Positions 12,962-24,217 of a DNA stretch of 64,000 nt are shown here, piece after piece. Within the stretch, counting starts at the first letter, position 1; each line of letters opens with the position of its first letter. Under the pieces are notes generated by a model. It was not told the origin of the DNA and searched no databases. It was given only the letters and a program-made list of their open reading frames with translations. Location: assembly GCA_914767715.1 (NCBI GenBank), contig OU612066.1, positions 17,303,001 to 17,367,000 on the forward strand, given 5' to 3'. The DNA is from Membranipora membranacea. Its lineage: Eukaryota > Bryozoa > Gymnolaemata > Cheilostomatida > Membraniporidae. Made by a program: the position numbers and the translations under genes.

Positions 12962-15818
12962 GGGATAACGAACGCCAAGCAGATGCGAACGCTGATGATT
13001 CATCTGAGGAGTAAGATAGTGGTCTTGGTTCAAGTGCATCGCGGTCAAGTGGACCAGAGGAATTGTCACAGTACTGTGATTGTTCCATGCGAGGGCTATT
13101 ATTAGATAACTCACTGCTATGAGGTGTATTACTCTCAGCGCTGGGAATAGGAGACAAGGCAGATGTCCTAGGTGGTACATATAGAGGCCGTGGCACAGAA
13201 GCTTGGACGTGGATTTGCCTATCCACATTTTCCAGTACCTCCTCATAGTATGGCCCATCGGGAACATAGGCATCGTTTGATCTCATGTGTTCCTGAGGTG
13301 GTCTATGCTGTATTTGCAAAGGAGGTGAAGGCGCTTGGGACAGATTGTCACTGTGAGACGGTCTCACATCCAGTTCTTGGTCACTTTCTCTTTTATGAGA
13401 TAATGATCGTCTAGCAGAAGTTAATACTGATTGTTCATCAGAGGAGTTAGATAGAGACCTTGTCTCCACTCCGTACGCATAATCAACGTGCAGTCCATCA
13501 TGGTCATGTGGGACCTGATCATTGTCACAGTATGGTGATTCTTCAATGGAAGGGCTATTATTAGATAACTCACTGCTATGTGGTGCAGTACTCACAGCTT
13601 GGGAGATATGAGGCAAGTCAGATACCCTAGGTGGTACATATAGGGGACGCGGCACAGATGCTTGGATGCTGATTGGTCTCCGCACTTTTTCCAAGACTTC
13701 CTCATAGTATGGCCCATCGGGAACATCGCTATTGTTCGATCTCATGTGTTCTAGGGGTGATCTTAACTGTATTGGCATCGGAGGTGAAGGTACTTGGGAC
13801 ATATTGTCATGGTGTTCTTGGTCACTTCCTTCATTATGAGATAACCATTGCCTAGCAGAAGTGAACGCTGATGGTTCATCTGAGGAGTTAGATAGAGACC
13901 TTGGTTCCACTGCATATGAGTATTCAGCATACTCTGCATCAGGGTCATGTGGGACCTGATCATTGTCACAGTATGCTGGTTCTTCAATGGAAGGGCTATT
14001 ATTAGATAACTCACTTCCATGTGGTGCAGTACTCACAGCTTGGGAGATATGAGGCAAGGCAGATACCCTAGGTGGAACATATGGTGGACGCGGCACAGAT
14101 GCTTAGATGCTCATTGGCCTCTCCACATTTCTAAGTACCACCTCATAATATGGCTCATTGGGAACATAGGCATTGTTTGTTCTTGTGTGTTCTAGAGCAG
14201 GTCTTTGCTGTATCAGTCGAGAAGGTGAAGGTGCTTGAGACAGATTTACATTGTGAGAGGGTCTCACATCCAGTTCTCGACTTCTTTCTCTATTATGCTG
14301 AGGTGTTGCTCGCTGTTGATCTCTCCATTCAAGTGAGCTCATTGCAAAATCTAGAAGAGTAAAAGAGGAGAAGGATTGATATTAATTGTCGGCAATTTGT
14401 TTGTATGATTTTTATTTACTGTAAAACAATACTGCCAATCCCGAAGATTTTATTTGAACCCTATAATGGCTACATGATTTGACTTTATTAATCCATGGAT
14501 GTAGTTTATCTGAAACTTTTATTTTATAGGCCACAAACTTTTACCTTCAATGACACGATTTGAGACAGATCGAATTCTCTGTCTTCTGTGTGGAGGAAAC
14601 TTCTGGATCAGTCATCTTCTCTTTTTAGTGTACAGCACCCAAAGCACAGCTGAGAATATTCCAAGTATTAGCACCACTGCAATATATCTGCAGATAATTT
14701 TGCTGCTCTGCTGACTATAAATATTAATCTTAATAACACCTTCAATCAAATGAATTCAGAATTTCAAGACACATGTTCCTTCGTCAGTCAAATATAAACT
14801 GTGATATAAACATGTGATAAAAGACTACAATACTTCCCACATCAGGAGATCATTGTTGACCAGTAAAAATGTTCCTTTAACCAGGCAGTTAATCCCATAC
14901 GCCTTACTTTTACATTATATAGGACAATTTTACATTATTTTACATTGTTTAACATTATATTTTACAAAATTTAGCTGACCAAATATGGCAAAACGCGATT
15001 TTTAAACCAATTCATTTCATTTAGCAAAGCGTTATATATATCAATCAATCACATACAGTAAAACTTGTTCTCCAACCTGATTATCATTTCCGTCCATATC
15101 TATAAATATATTTTCCTTTATTTTCTTTGTTTGTTTTGATTATGAGGTCCAAAAGTTGTTATTTTCCTTTGTTTATAACATACTTATATATATGAAAACC
15201 TCAATAAAAACACACAATAATAATGAAAAACTAATCAATGAGTAGTTGGCCGTAAGTAAGAGAGGACAATGTTGTTATCATAAATAATGATACTTGTGTA
15301 GTCAATCAAAATGAGGAGGAATAAATCCCAAAGTGTGAGTAGAATCTTATCAAAGGTTATATCGTCTTGGAAATAAATTCTGTTGAAAAGTATTTTTACC
15401 TTTTTTCCTGTTGAGTTATCGATATATATCTTGGAAATATTATACCGTTAAAAATGGCGGTAAATGACAGCTTTAAAAATGTACTCACATTTTGTAAAGG
15501 AAACGGAAACTGCAGATTTCCACCTTCTTAATAATAGAAAAAACCATATCAAAACCTTGATATGTTACAATAAATTTTTACAATACCTTGAACCTTTGGA
15601 GTCACCTTTGGCAGCTGTAGCAATAAGAATAACTTCCACAAAAAACCAGATAATCTGTAAGTGAAACAGTTGAGACATATAATAGAAATCGTTATCTTTA
15701 TTCAAAGATCCACTTGCTATCGGTCAGGGGGAAACGTTTTGTTGACATAATATAATACATCAAATTAATTTATCTAGCCAGTTTCGTATGCTCTTACCTT
15801 ATAAATATGATCCGCCAT
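12954..15818 (-). pseudogene. Gene A, copy U2: ectodomain deleted, nonsense codon, C-terminus capped by a palindrome
   Basis: Signal-peptide exons remain at 15798-15818 (MADHIYK) and 15587-15654 (IIWFFVEVILIATAA). The propeller and stalk exons are gone. The transmembrane exon is cut at about 14680, where it joins directly to sequence that in U4 lies in the intron upstream of the propeller (near 47583), with a shared GCA at the joint. The tail exon begins near 14349 (MSSLEWRDQQ). It has a TAA at 14103-14105 where other copies read CAA, then stays open through three repeats to 12954. There a palindromic insertion supplies the stop (AWRSLSLV), removing the C-terminal residues kept in U3 and U4. 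Four independent lesions make this a confident pseudogene. Confidence 0.85.
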
Positions 15819-16216
15819 TTCCTTGGTAAGGTTATAGGAATCTACCAAATTCTCAGACAACACAACAGCTATGACGAAAGACAGCAATTGATGAAAGACA
15901 GCGATATACTGAAGACAGCGATAGATGAAAGACAGCGATATACTAAAGACAGCGATAGATGAAAGACACAACCATCCGCTTTTGTTCATCAGCCGATTGT
16001 AATTATTGTGATAGATAGGGTCTTATATTACAGGGCTAGAGTTAATCTCTTTTGTTCAACCCATTTCATTTCAATTTTTTGCCTAAACACTGTCAGGCGA
16101 AACACAATTAGTCCCTACCTATTAGTACCTACCTACTACTATAACTATACTGTAAAGTTGCTGTAAAGACTTTATTTTCAGATTAAGTTACCAATTGTAT
16201 GAAAAAGTCTGTTCTC

Positions 16217-19200
16217 TCATCTGCTAAATGTCCAATAGGATTGCGGTGGGCAGGATTTCAAACCAGTTAATCTCACTTTTAATGATGTTCTACTTTTAAC
16301 AGCGCACACTATACTCTTCTCTCCGCCTCCTGCAAATAGGAAAGTTCAAAACATCAGACCAAAGTAAGATATAGTCTGGCAGCTAGATGTGCAGTAGATC
16401 CAATATTTTTACACTGAAAAAATTCATAGCCCTTCTGGGTAAGCTCCCACTTTTATCTACTTATGAGAACAGTAAAAACTGAATTTCTCAACAAAGGTTA
16501 ATGATTGAATCATTGAATGTATCAACCATTGTACAATGTCTCCTGTCAATGAAAATACATATCCATTTTTACGCAGAAAAGACTCAGTAATGAAAAGTAA
16601 ATGAAAGTGGAAGCATATTCTGCCAATGTGTTGGTTCTTATTGGTGGGAAGAAGAAGAGCCAATGTCAAGGTCATGTGTAGCCTGTCTTGACTAGCTTGT
16701 CAAGACGGCTAGGACATATGGTACTTTCAAATGTGACAAGCAACACAGCTAGAGTTCAATTCTGAGATTGTTGTACATGAAGCTTATAAATAATTCAAAA
16801 TTATATATTAGGTTTTGCTAGTGCCTTGAGCATGTTTTGAGGGACTAATGTCTCATACTATATAGCTCTAGATATTGTGCGTAGCTGTTTTAAAATTAAG
16901 TCCAAGTCAGCATATAACTAACTGTACTTACTGCTGTGTTTAATAAGTTTGAATAATCCTCTACCGACAGATTCAAACACGTTTTTGTCGCACATGGACA
17001 CCGTCTTAGCTGCCTGCTGTGAGGTGGGCTGGAACAGAAATATTTTAACACTTTTGAATAACTGTATAACATGAGCCAAGTCCTTAATTTGCTTGCTCAG
17101 GTAGGCAGGTTTTTGTTGCGCAATGCATGCCTTAGAATGTCAGTTTGCTGCAGATTAACTCATATATCATAGTGGCATTACCGTTGCTATGAGTCTCACT
17201 CCAGAGGGATCTACTGTCAGTTGACCTTGAGAGTACCAAATCCATGGATAAAAATTCGACACATTCCACACATGTATAATGACAAATATCCGTCCGTCAT
17301 GAGCTCGATCTATCTCATAATAATCACTCTTCACATACTGGAGATCTGTTGCTATAACAAGCAGTAGGAAAACACTGTAAATAGAGTAGATTGCCTGAAG
17401 CCATCGTTTCATTAGTATGCGAGTTACAATCTGAGTAGCAACATCTCATTAAGCCTAGAGTAAGTTCACACAGTCCCGAAAGTTTAGCTCAGCCCCACTA
17501 GGTTGGCGAGTGAGAATGGTACTGGCCATGTTTACTGAAATAGATTACCTGGCCCAATCACATCTAGTAAAAACATTCATATCTGCTTCCTGTGAAATAA
17601 ATTTCTATTTTAATTTGCAAAACGTAATTTTCTTAATATGGATCTGGATGAAATCTTGCAGATTCATCACATGCTTTCATGCAGATAAATGTGGAGGGGT
17701 CAGCTTTGGTTGGTTCATCGGGATCTGACATGATTTTATATTTATGGTATGAATATAAATGCAATATGTAGCGAATGTTGGCCAATAAGCCGATTAGTGC
17801 GATCACAGGAAGTTTCAAACGCTAACTTATGGAGTCGGATTAGGCCCAGTGTGGTCTAGCCTTAGGTAGAGGTAGAGGAAAGGTAGCAAAAAACGGTAAT
17901 AGTTGAAAAGACACTAAAACCTATCATTCAATTTATTTTAACAAAAGAGGTGCAACATATTGACAATATTATATATATAGATTGGTCGCCCAAATACTAT
18001 GTCATAGTTTGCCAGTTAGGGAGGAATCAATTTTTTAACTCTCAAACTTGCAGGAGATAAATCTTAATAATTACCTATGGTATCCTATTATTTCCCATTA
18101 GAATACCAAAATATTCCCATTTATTCCTTTTCTCAGCTCAGTTTAAAGGGAGTTGTAGCAAGATTGTAAATTTTATTGCAGGTTGAAATGTTATGAGGCG
18201 GGTCACATGACTCAAAATCAATTGAAGTTAGCAAATATTTATGCAGAGAGGTGTGAGGCCATCTTAGAAAGGTTTCAAAAGGCTGCAGCAGTTTTTAACT
18301 GGCAGACTGAGAGGTGTAGAAGCCAAGTATTTGAAATCAGCATAAAATTCTGAACTAGTGGTATTGTTGCCTCCTTTCGTTAAAACAAACACAGTTTTGA
18401 GCACTTAGAGCAAGGTGTAAATTAAATGATAAGCTATGCGTTTTAAATCTCATCACAGACCTTCTGTTTTCCATCGCTGCATGACTATTTCTTGTGACAT
18501 TTGGTCGATTATCATTAACTCAGAGGATTCCTTATCGACTACATTACTTCTGCCATATGAGCTCTTCTCATCATATAATCTCAGCGTCGAGCAGTGTTCA
18601 GCATAGTACTGACTTACTAAAACTTAAAACATGATATAATAATGAGAATTATATTGATATTCTTGAAAAATGAATGATGACAATTCTTAGTTTTACTAGT
18701 TAAATTTGTGTTAATCTGACCATCAAGGATCAGTATATTCAAATAATAATTATACTAACCTCAAATTTCTGGCCTCAGTCTGAAATGCATTTAATGTGAA
18801 ACATGCCAGCTGATCACCTACGATAACCTGATTTTCTCATCAATTTACAATTGAGTTCAAGCGATCTGGAATTTGATTGATGTTTCGATAATTTCTCGTT
18901 TCAACGCAAACATAATGAATCTTTGTATTATCTTAAAAAGCCCCTATATTATATTTGTTATATCTAGTATTTGGTAAGTTTAAAAACTAGTTTTAGTGTC
19001 ATGCTTTCAACTCAAAGTCTGCATTCAAGGATGATGTATTGTATTGAACATAGAGGCCCTCTAAAGGGTTGTAATAAAGACTCAAGTTAGATCACACTTG
19101 ATCTTTTTGCCTTAATCTATTTAAGACTATTCTGCTCACCTGTTAAAATGATGAGATGATTGTGCTTGGAAAACATGGTAGAAGATGCGATCTTCATTTC

Positions 19201-20090
19201 GCTTCTTACACTAGAATAATACTGAATAAGGACCTTTAGCTAAAACCCTATGGTTTATAATTTCAGTATAAAGGGTAATAAAACAGATATATTTCCCCTT
19301 GTTTGGAATTGTTCTCAGCTCCTTTGTTACATAGAGTTTCCATTTTGAGTATCCTTTGTCTGGTCCTAATGAAAATTGGAACCAGCAGAGAGGTTCTTGC
19401 AACAAAGCATGTGTATAATTTTCAAATTGTGAGTCTGTGACTTAATTGGGGCTGCATAGAAAGATGCAATCAGGCCCTATCTAAATAAGTTCCAACGGTA
19501 GGGCCAAGGGATGCATAAAGGACTCCTTGCTTTGTAAATTGTCAAACTATAGATGTATTGGAAAGGGGTTGCACTAGAAGCGTACATCTTCTAAACAACT
19601 CTATATGTATAAAATGGTTCATAATCAGTTCATCAACCTTTTTGCGATCATATATGCAAAGCCAAATCAATAAAACAGGTTAGTGTAAAGAACAAAATGG
19701 TCATTGTATTGAACTAAAGTCAAACGACCAATGTAAAGTAAAAAATCTGGAAACATGACAGGCCTTTGTTTAGGGATTGTGGTAAGAGCTAATCCCAAAT
19801 TAAAGTTTTAGCCTCCAAAGCAACACTTTCTACTGTCTTTGACGTAGGAAAGTTTTTCCTTTATTCTAAAATGTCCATTTTTGGCCAGGATTTGCCCTTC
19901 TGATGGGCAGATGGGCAGATAAGATTTGATATAATTGTCATCCTATTGGATAGGACAAGAGAGAAACAAAAGAAAGCTCTTGAGATTATGTGTTACCAAA
20001 TTAATCCTAAGTTTCTTTCACCTGAGATTATGTAAACTACGCCATCCACTGACATATATTGATTTCCTGCTTTGCAGATGGGCTTGGCTT
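16217..20090 (-). CDS. Gene B, copy U2: unknown seven-exon gene
   Basis: The same exon series as U1 and U4 is present. The first recognised exon ends at 20090 (AKPICKAGNQYMSVDGVVYI), exon 4 spans about 18453-18611 (SQYYAEHCSTLRLYDEKSS), exon 5 is 17182-17351 (LQYVKSDYYEIDRAHDG... HVWNV), and the last exon is 16217-16329, ending SYWTFSR. A 5-nt deletion near 19322 falls in the short intron after the PLCWFQFS exon, not in coding sequence; it only makes a spurious longer frame. All recognised coding exons are intact. The downstream gene A copy in this unit has lost its ectodomain. Confidence 0.65.
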
Positions 20091-20612
20091 CTGTGGTAAA
20101 TTTTTTTGCTGCGTTTGGCAAAATATTATAATCATATCAGCCTGACATCTGTTATCAAGTGCCTCCTTTGCAATCAATTAGTACCAATGATAGAGTGGTG
20201 CAAAAATGATATCTATCTAGTATATTATCAGTAAAATCTTCTTGTACTTATATTTTGACTCAACATCTTCGAAAGCTTTTAAGCGGTATAAGCCTCATGC
20301 TTAGAAAATGTGCTCACCTTTTTGGTTATTAATACTATAAAGTAATTAAGTGACATTTTAATGTCAAGCCGTGATAGATTCACTTTTCGGATTTTTTATC
20401 AAAAAGACTTCTAACCACCAAAGAAAATGGCGCATTATCTGTTAGAAGTCAGATTGTGACCGGGTGGGGGGAGGGGGAGGTGTCCTCAAAGGTCAGCATT
20501 GGGCTCATTACTTTTTATTGCCTTTATTAATTTTCTTACTACTTGAGACATTGTTAATTGTTCACCAACTGTTGTCTATGGTACCAGTGGGAAAAAAAGC
20601 GAACTCTATCCA

Positions 20613-21050
20613 TGAAAAAATAAAAAACAATTATTAGCCTTAACTTCTTTCTGACCGGTATGGTTGAAATTAGTTGATTCTCAATGCATCAAAGACCGAT
20701 GTTATAACTGTCTCAAATTCTATTTAACACATGTTTTCCCAATCTAAATTTTCAGGGCATCGCTTTAGAGCAAAAACTGTACACTGTATAGCAAATTTTT
20801 GATAGAAAAGAATCTTACACAGGGTTTAGAAATCATTAATCTCAATTGCCAAAAAAGGGAGCCAAGGCAAGGAAAAATCTGATTTTTTTAAGGTGGCTTT
20901 GATTTTAAATCATATTAAAATCTTTTATCACTTTCCCTTTTTTCCAGCAGCGTTTTTGGCAACTAGCCACCTATTGTGCAACTTGGTGTAAGATACAATA
21001 TTATCGTTGCAATTAGCATGAAAAACCAAATCACAAACAGCTGTCAAACC
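20613..21050. mobile_element. Dispersed repeat inserted in U2
   Basis: Absent from U1, and bounded by CTATCCA at 20606-20612 and 21051-21057. Its second half matches 39860-40045 in the spacer (GCCACCTATTGTGCAACTTG is shared apart from the lead-in). I cannot assign it to a known class, and no coding potential is visible. Confidence 0.65.
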
Positions 21051-21681
21051 CTATCCACCCAAAGTCGCAAATGAAATTGCATTTCTAACCACATTTTGCA
21101 TAGGCTGCCAGCATTTTTGTTCCTTTGCCATAAAAATAGATGCAAATTTTAAAAGGCCATAAAATTAAATAAGGCAGACAATTATTTTGATTTATATTGG
21201 TTTATTTGAAAACTAACAACTAACAATCCTATTCACAATGCAAACTAGGCTTGCAATAGTCTACAATCATAATTTACTGAAACAAATACTCATTTTGGTT
21301 TTGTATTATCAAATTGAAAATCAATAGCAGGCATGAAAAAATGGCTGATTCGCAAAAGGATAATTAATAATCTAGTTATAACTCCTATTAACATGAAACA
21401 TTTTTGATCAATAATTTTTGTCTCATTCTCTAAAAAAATTGTATTCGTTAACAAAAAAAGTATCGTCAGAATACGGATAACCACTGGCAAATATGAAAAG
21501 AAATCTCACTTGTGTATACTTTGGATGAATCTCATTGTAAAAAAAAACAATAACATGTAGTTGGCTTGTTTGATGAAATGTTGAGAAATGGATGAAAATA
21601 AGGCATTAAATTGCATATGCATTTACATACAGAATCAACCATTGTATAAAAAAGGGAAGACAATTACAAATACTTTAGCGA

Positions 21682-22029
21682 TCATTGATATTTCGGTCTC
21701 CTTGAGGTAGAACTGTACCCTGCATTAAATTTGCGTTTGGTCTGTTGGCTAAGTGCTGGCTCATTCCATGGAGTAGCATTAGATCCTGAGGCTCCACCTA
21801 TTGCATAGTTTGGCCTCTTGTTGCTGACCCCACCAGGGAGGTTGTTGAATAACTGACTGAGGCTTGATTGCTGTAGGTTTGCTTAGTCCGGTATTATGAT
21901 TGGATATGGCACCAATAGGAGAGAGAAGATCTATTTATATGGATTGCTTTCTGTTGTCTTTGTGAGCTAACATGGAAGGGGAGAGAAAATAATCGGTGAG
22001 CAGTGATTCATAAGTGTCGTCCATTGATT
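21682..22029 (-). pseudogene. Cyclin F last-exon fragment at the end of unit U2
   Basis: This matches the terminal cyclin F exon (54215-54582) but is 20 nt shorter overall, so the frame is shifted. A short run encoding part of the Ser/Thr-rich linker is missing near 21873. Homology continues upstream into the cyclin F intron until about 22250, where a MITE begins. It marks the breakpoint of the duplicated unit. Confidence 0.8.
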
Positions 22030-22257
22030 CTACAAGGAAACAAAATCAGCAAGTCATTATTTGGTGGGATATTCTGTGCTTGTTAGGTTCCACTACTATC
22101 GAATCAAAAAACTATATTATGTGTATCATTTGACACAGTTTCGATTTCAAGGGCTATTTGGGAGTATCTGCCCAATGGTAAGAATGACAAGTATATAAAA
22201 TTACGTGGACGTATATAACATGTTGAAGATAAGCAACCCGGTTTAGTTATTTGTTAA

Positions 22258-22634
22258 AGGGCAACCAAGGTTTCAAACAACTTCTCATTGATGGCCATTG
22301 ATTAATAGCAGATTGCACCTTCTGCATGGGGAAAAAGACAAAATATAATTCGGATGATTATTCAGCCAGAATTATTGTGAAACATTTCTTCCATCAGGTA
22401 CTCAAACTCAGCTAAAAGAGAATACCACATAGCAGTTTCCTGTTCCTGTTATTATTTAGCCTGTGCTCTATAATTATTACAGCAAAGTCTTGGAACCGCC
22501 CCTAAACTGAAGTGTTACCCAGCTAAGAGTCAGCAACTACTTTGAGTTTTGCGTCGCGTAATGCACAAAGCTGAGGCTGCCCAGCACATTATTTACTACC
22601 CATTAATGCATTGCTGCGAAACCTTGGTTGCCCT
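22258..22634. mobile_element. TTAA-flanked MITE, first of an inverted pair
   Basis: Terminal inverted repeats of about 17 bases (AGGGCAACCAAGGTTTC and its complement) are bounded on both sides by TTAA (22254-22257, 22635-22638). TTAA duplication is typical of piggyBac-type transposition. The element is non-coding, about 377 bp, and placed just beyond the truncated cyclin F intron of U2. Confidence 0.75.
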
Positions 22635-22638
22635 TTAA

Positions 22639-22982
22639 GTTAATCATTATCTATAATTATATCGTTCAACCGAGTTTTTTTGTGGAAAATCTAACCGTGG
22701 TCTGATTATATGTGAAAGCGCAATGAAGAGGGTTAGTGGAGAGAACAGATTGGTCATCGTCCTCTATAACCAAAAAGTGAGGCACACACTGTTAGTTTGG
22801 ATCATTATTCATGACCGACCTTTGTTAAGGGATCGTGGAAGAGCTAATCCCAGATTTCAGTCTCCGAAGCAGCCACTTGATTGTCATATCAATTAATTAT
22901 ATACAAGCTTAAGAAAGGCGCAATATTTGATGTCACACCTGACTCATTATAGTTACTCGGTTAACTACCATTTTTTTTATTT
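22639..22982. other. Spacer between the two MITEs, no gene seen
   Basis: About 340 bases between the inverted elements. Part (around 22790-22860) resembles the conserved intron segment GACCGACCTTTGTTAAGGGA found upstream of gene B, so it is probably leftover U2-type sequence. Confidence 0.4.
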
Positions 22983-22986
22983 TTAA

Positions 22987-23362
22987 AGGGCAACCAAGGT
23001 TTTGCAGCAATGCATTAATGGTTAGTAAATAATGTGCTAGGCAGCATCAGCTTTGTGCATTACGCGATGCAAAACTCAAACTAGTTGCTGACTCTAAGCT
23101 GGGTAACACTTCGGTTTAGGGGAGGTTCCAAGACATTGCTGTAATAATGATAGAGCACAGGCTAAATAATAACAGGAACAGGAAACTGCTCTGTGGTATT
23201 CTATTTTAGCTGAGTTTGAGTACCTGATGGATGAAATGTTTCAGAAGAATTCTGGCTGAATAATCATCCGAATTAGATTTGTCCTTTTCCCTCTGCAGAA
23301 AGTGCAATCTGCTATTAATCAATGAGGGCCAATGAGAAGGTGTTTGAAACCCTGGTTGCCCT
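22987..23362. mobile_element. TTAA-flanked MITE, second of an inverted pair
   Basis: Same family as the element at 22258 but in the opposite orientation, with the same termini and TTAA at 22983-22986 and 23363-23366. The two lie about 350 bp apart between U2 and U3. Their internal sequences are similar but not identical, so they may be separate insertions. Confidence 0.75.
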
Positions 23363-24217
23363 TTAACATAGACCTGCTTTTCTTCAAATAATTTCAACTT
23401 TTTCAGTCGACATGATTGGTAAGACTAAAAAAGCGCTGTTTGGTCACAATGTCACAATGGCCATGTAAAAGCAGCCCTATTTAAACGACTGTCCGGTGAT
23501 GCTTTTGTAAAAAAAAAACGAATTTTATTGAGATGAAATTACCGAAACACATTCTTTTGAAATATGTTAGAGTTGACCGTCCATTTATATAGAGGAGCCT
23601 GTGCTCTTTAGTATGTTGCTACAATGTATATTTGAAACTTAACCGAGCCAGCCTTTGGATCATTAACATAATCTAAACTTATTTGTGAACTATCCATATT
23701 ATTGGTTTTTTTTTCGTGCAAATTATTATAAAAAATGCTTTTTAATCTTACTATGGGTATGTACACCCTATAACTCAATATTCTCAATATTGAAATTGCG
23801 ACAGGGTTGTGTGAGAGAAAAAGAGATATCGACAAGTTATTTTCAATTCATTTTTATTATTACCCTTGTCGAAAACTTCAACAAAAATAAAAAACATATA
23901 ATTTTTAAGCATTATGACTGGAATATGTGTCTTCATCATCCCATCAATGATGAAAAAGTGAAGATGAATATATATGAAAGGTGTGGGAGTGCGCACAGGT
24001 TACAGACTAATAAATGATCTGCAGGGTTCAATATGAAATGATACATTTTAAAATGATAGAACATGAAGATAGAACTCACTAGATTGAAAAAAGTAACCAG
24101 ATCGATATCACCAAATAAAACAACAGCACATAATAATATGTGAGACCAAATAATTTGTAAACACATATAGAAACATTCATTTTCGATTTACAATATAAGC
24201 GGAATCTTTGGTGGCAA

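Larger units (their letters stand above)
12780..22250 (-). repeat. Duplicated unit U2
   Basis: Collinear with U4 from the gene A tail to the cyclin F intron, with a deletion of the gene A propeller region at 14680 and insertions at 12878-12961 and 20613-21050. High similarity to U1 and U4 in introns points to a recent origin. Confidence 0.85.

Noticed and set aside
12954-14096. 380-residue frame as a stand-alone gene
   Set aside because: It is the gene A tail exon after a nonsense codon, with no start context of its own.
15774-15989. Longer N-terminus for gene A starting MNKSGWLC
   Set aside because: The extension is built from the 18-base repeats and has an in-frame stop in U1; the MADHIYK ATG has the better context and a following signal peptide.
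19211-19405. 64-residue frame beginning MLQEPLCWFQFS
   Set aside because: Only its first part is a gene B exon; the rest reads through a short intron because of a 5-nt deletion in U2.
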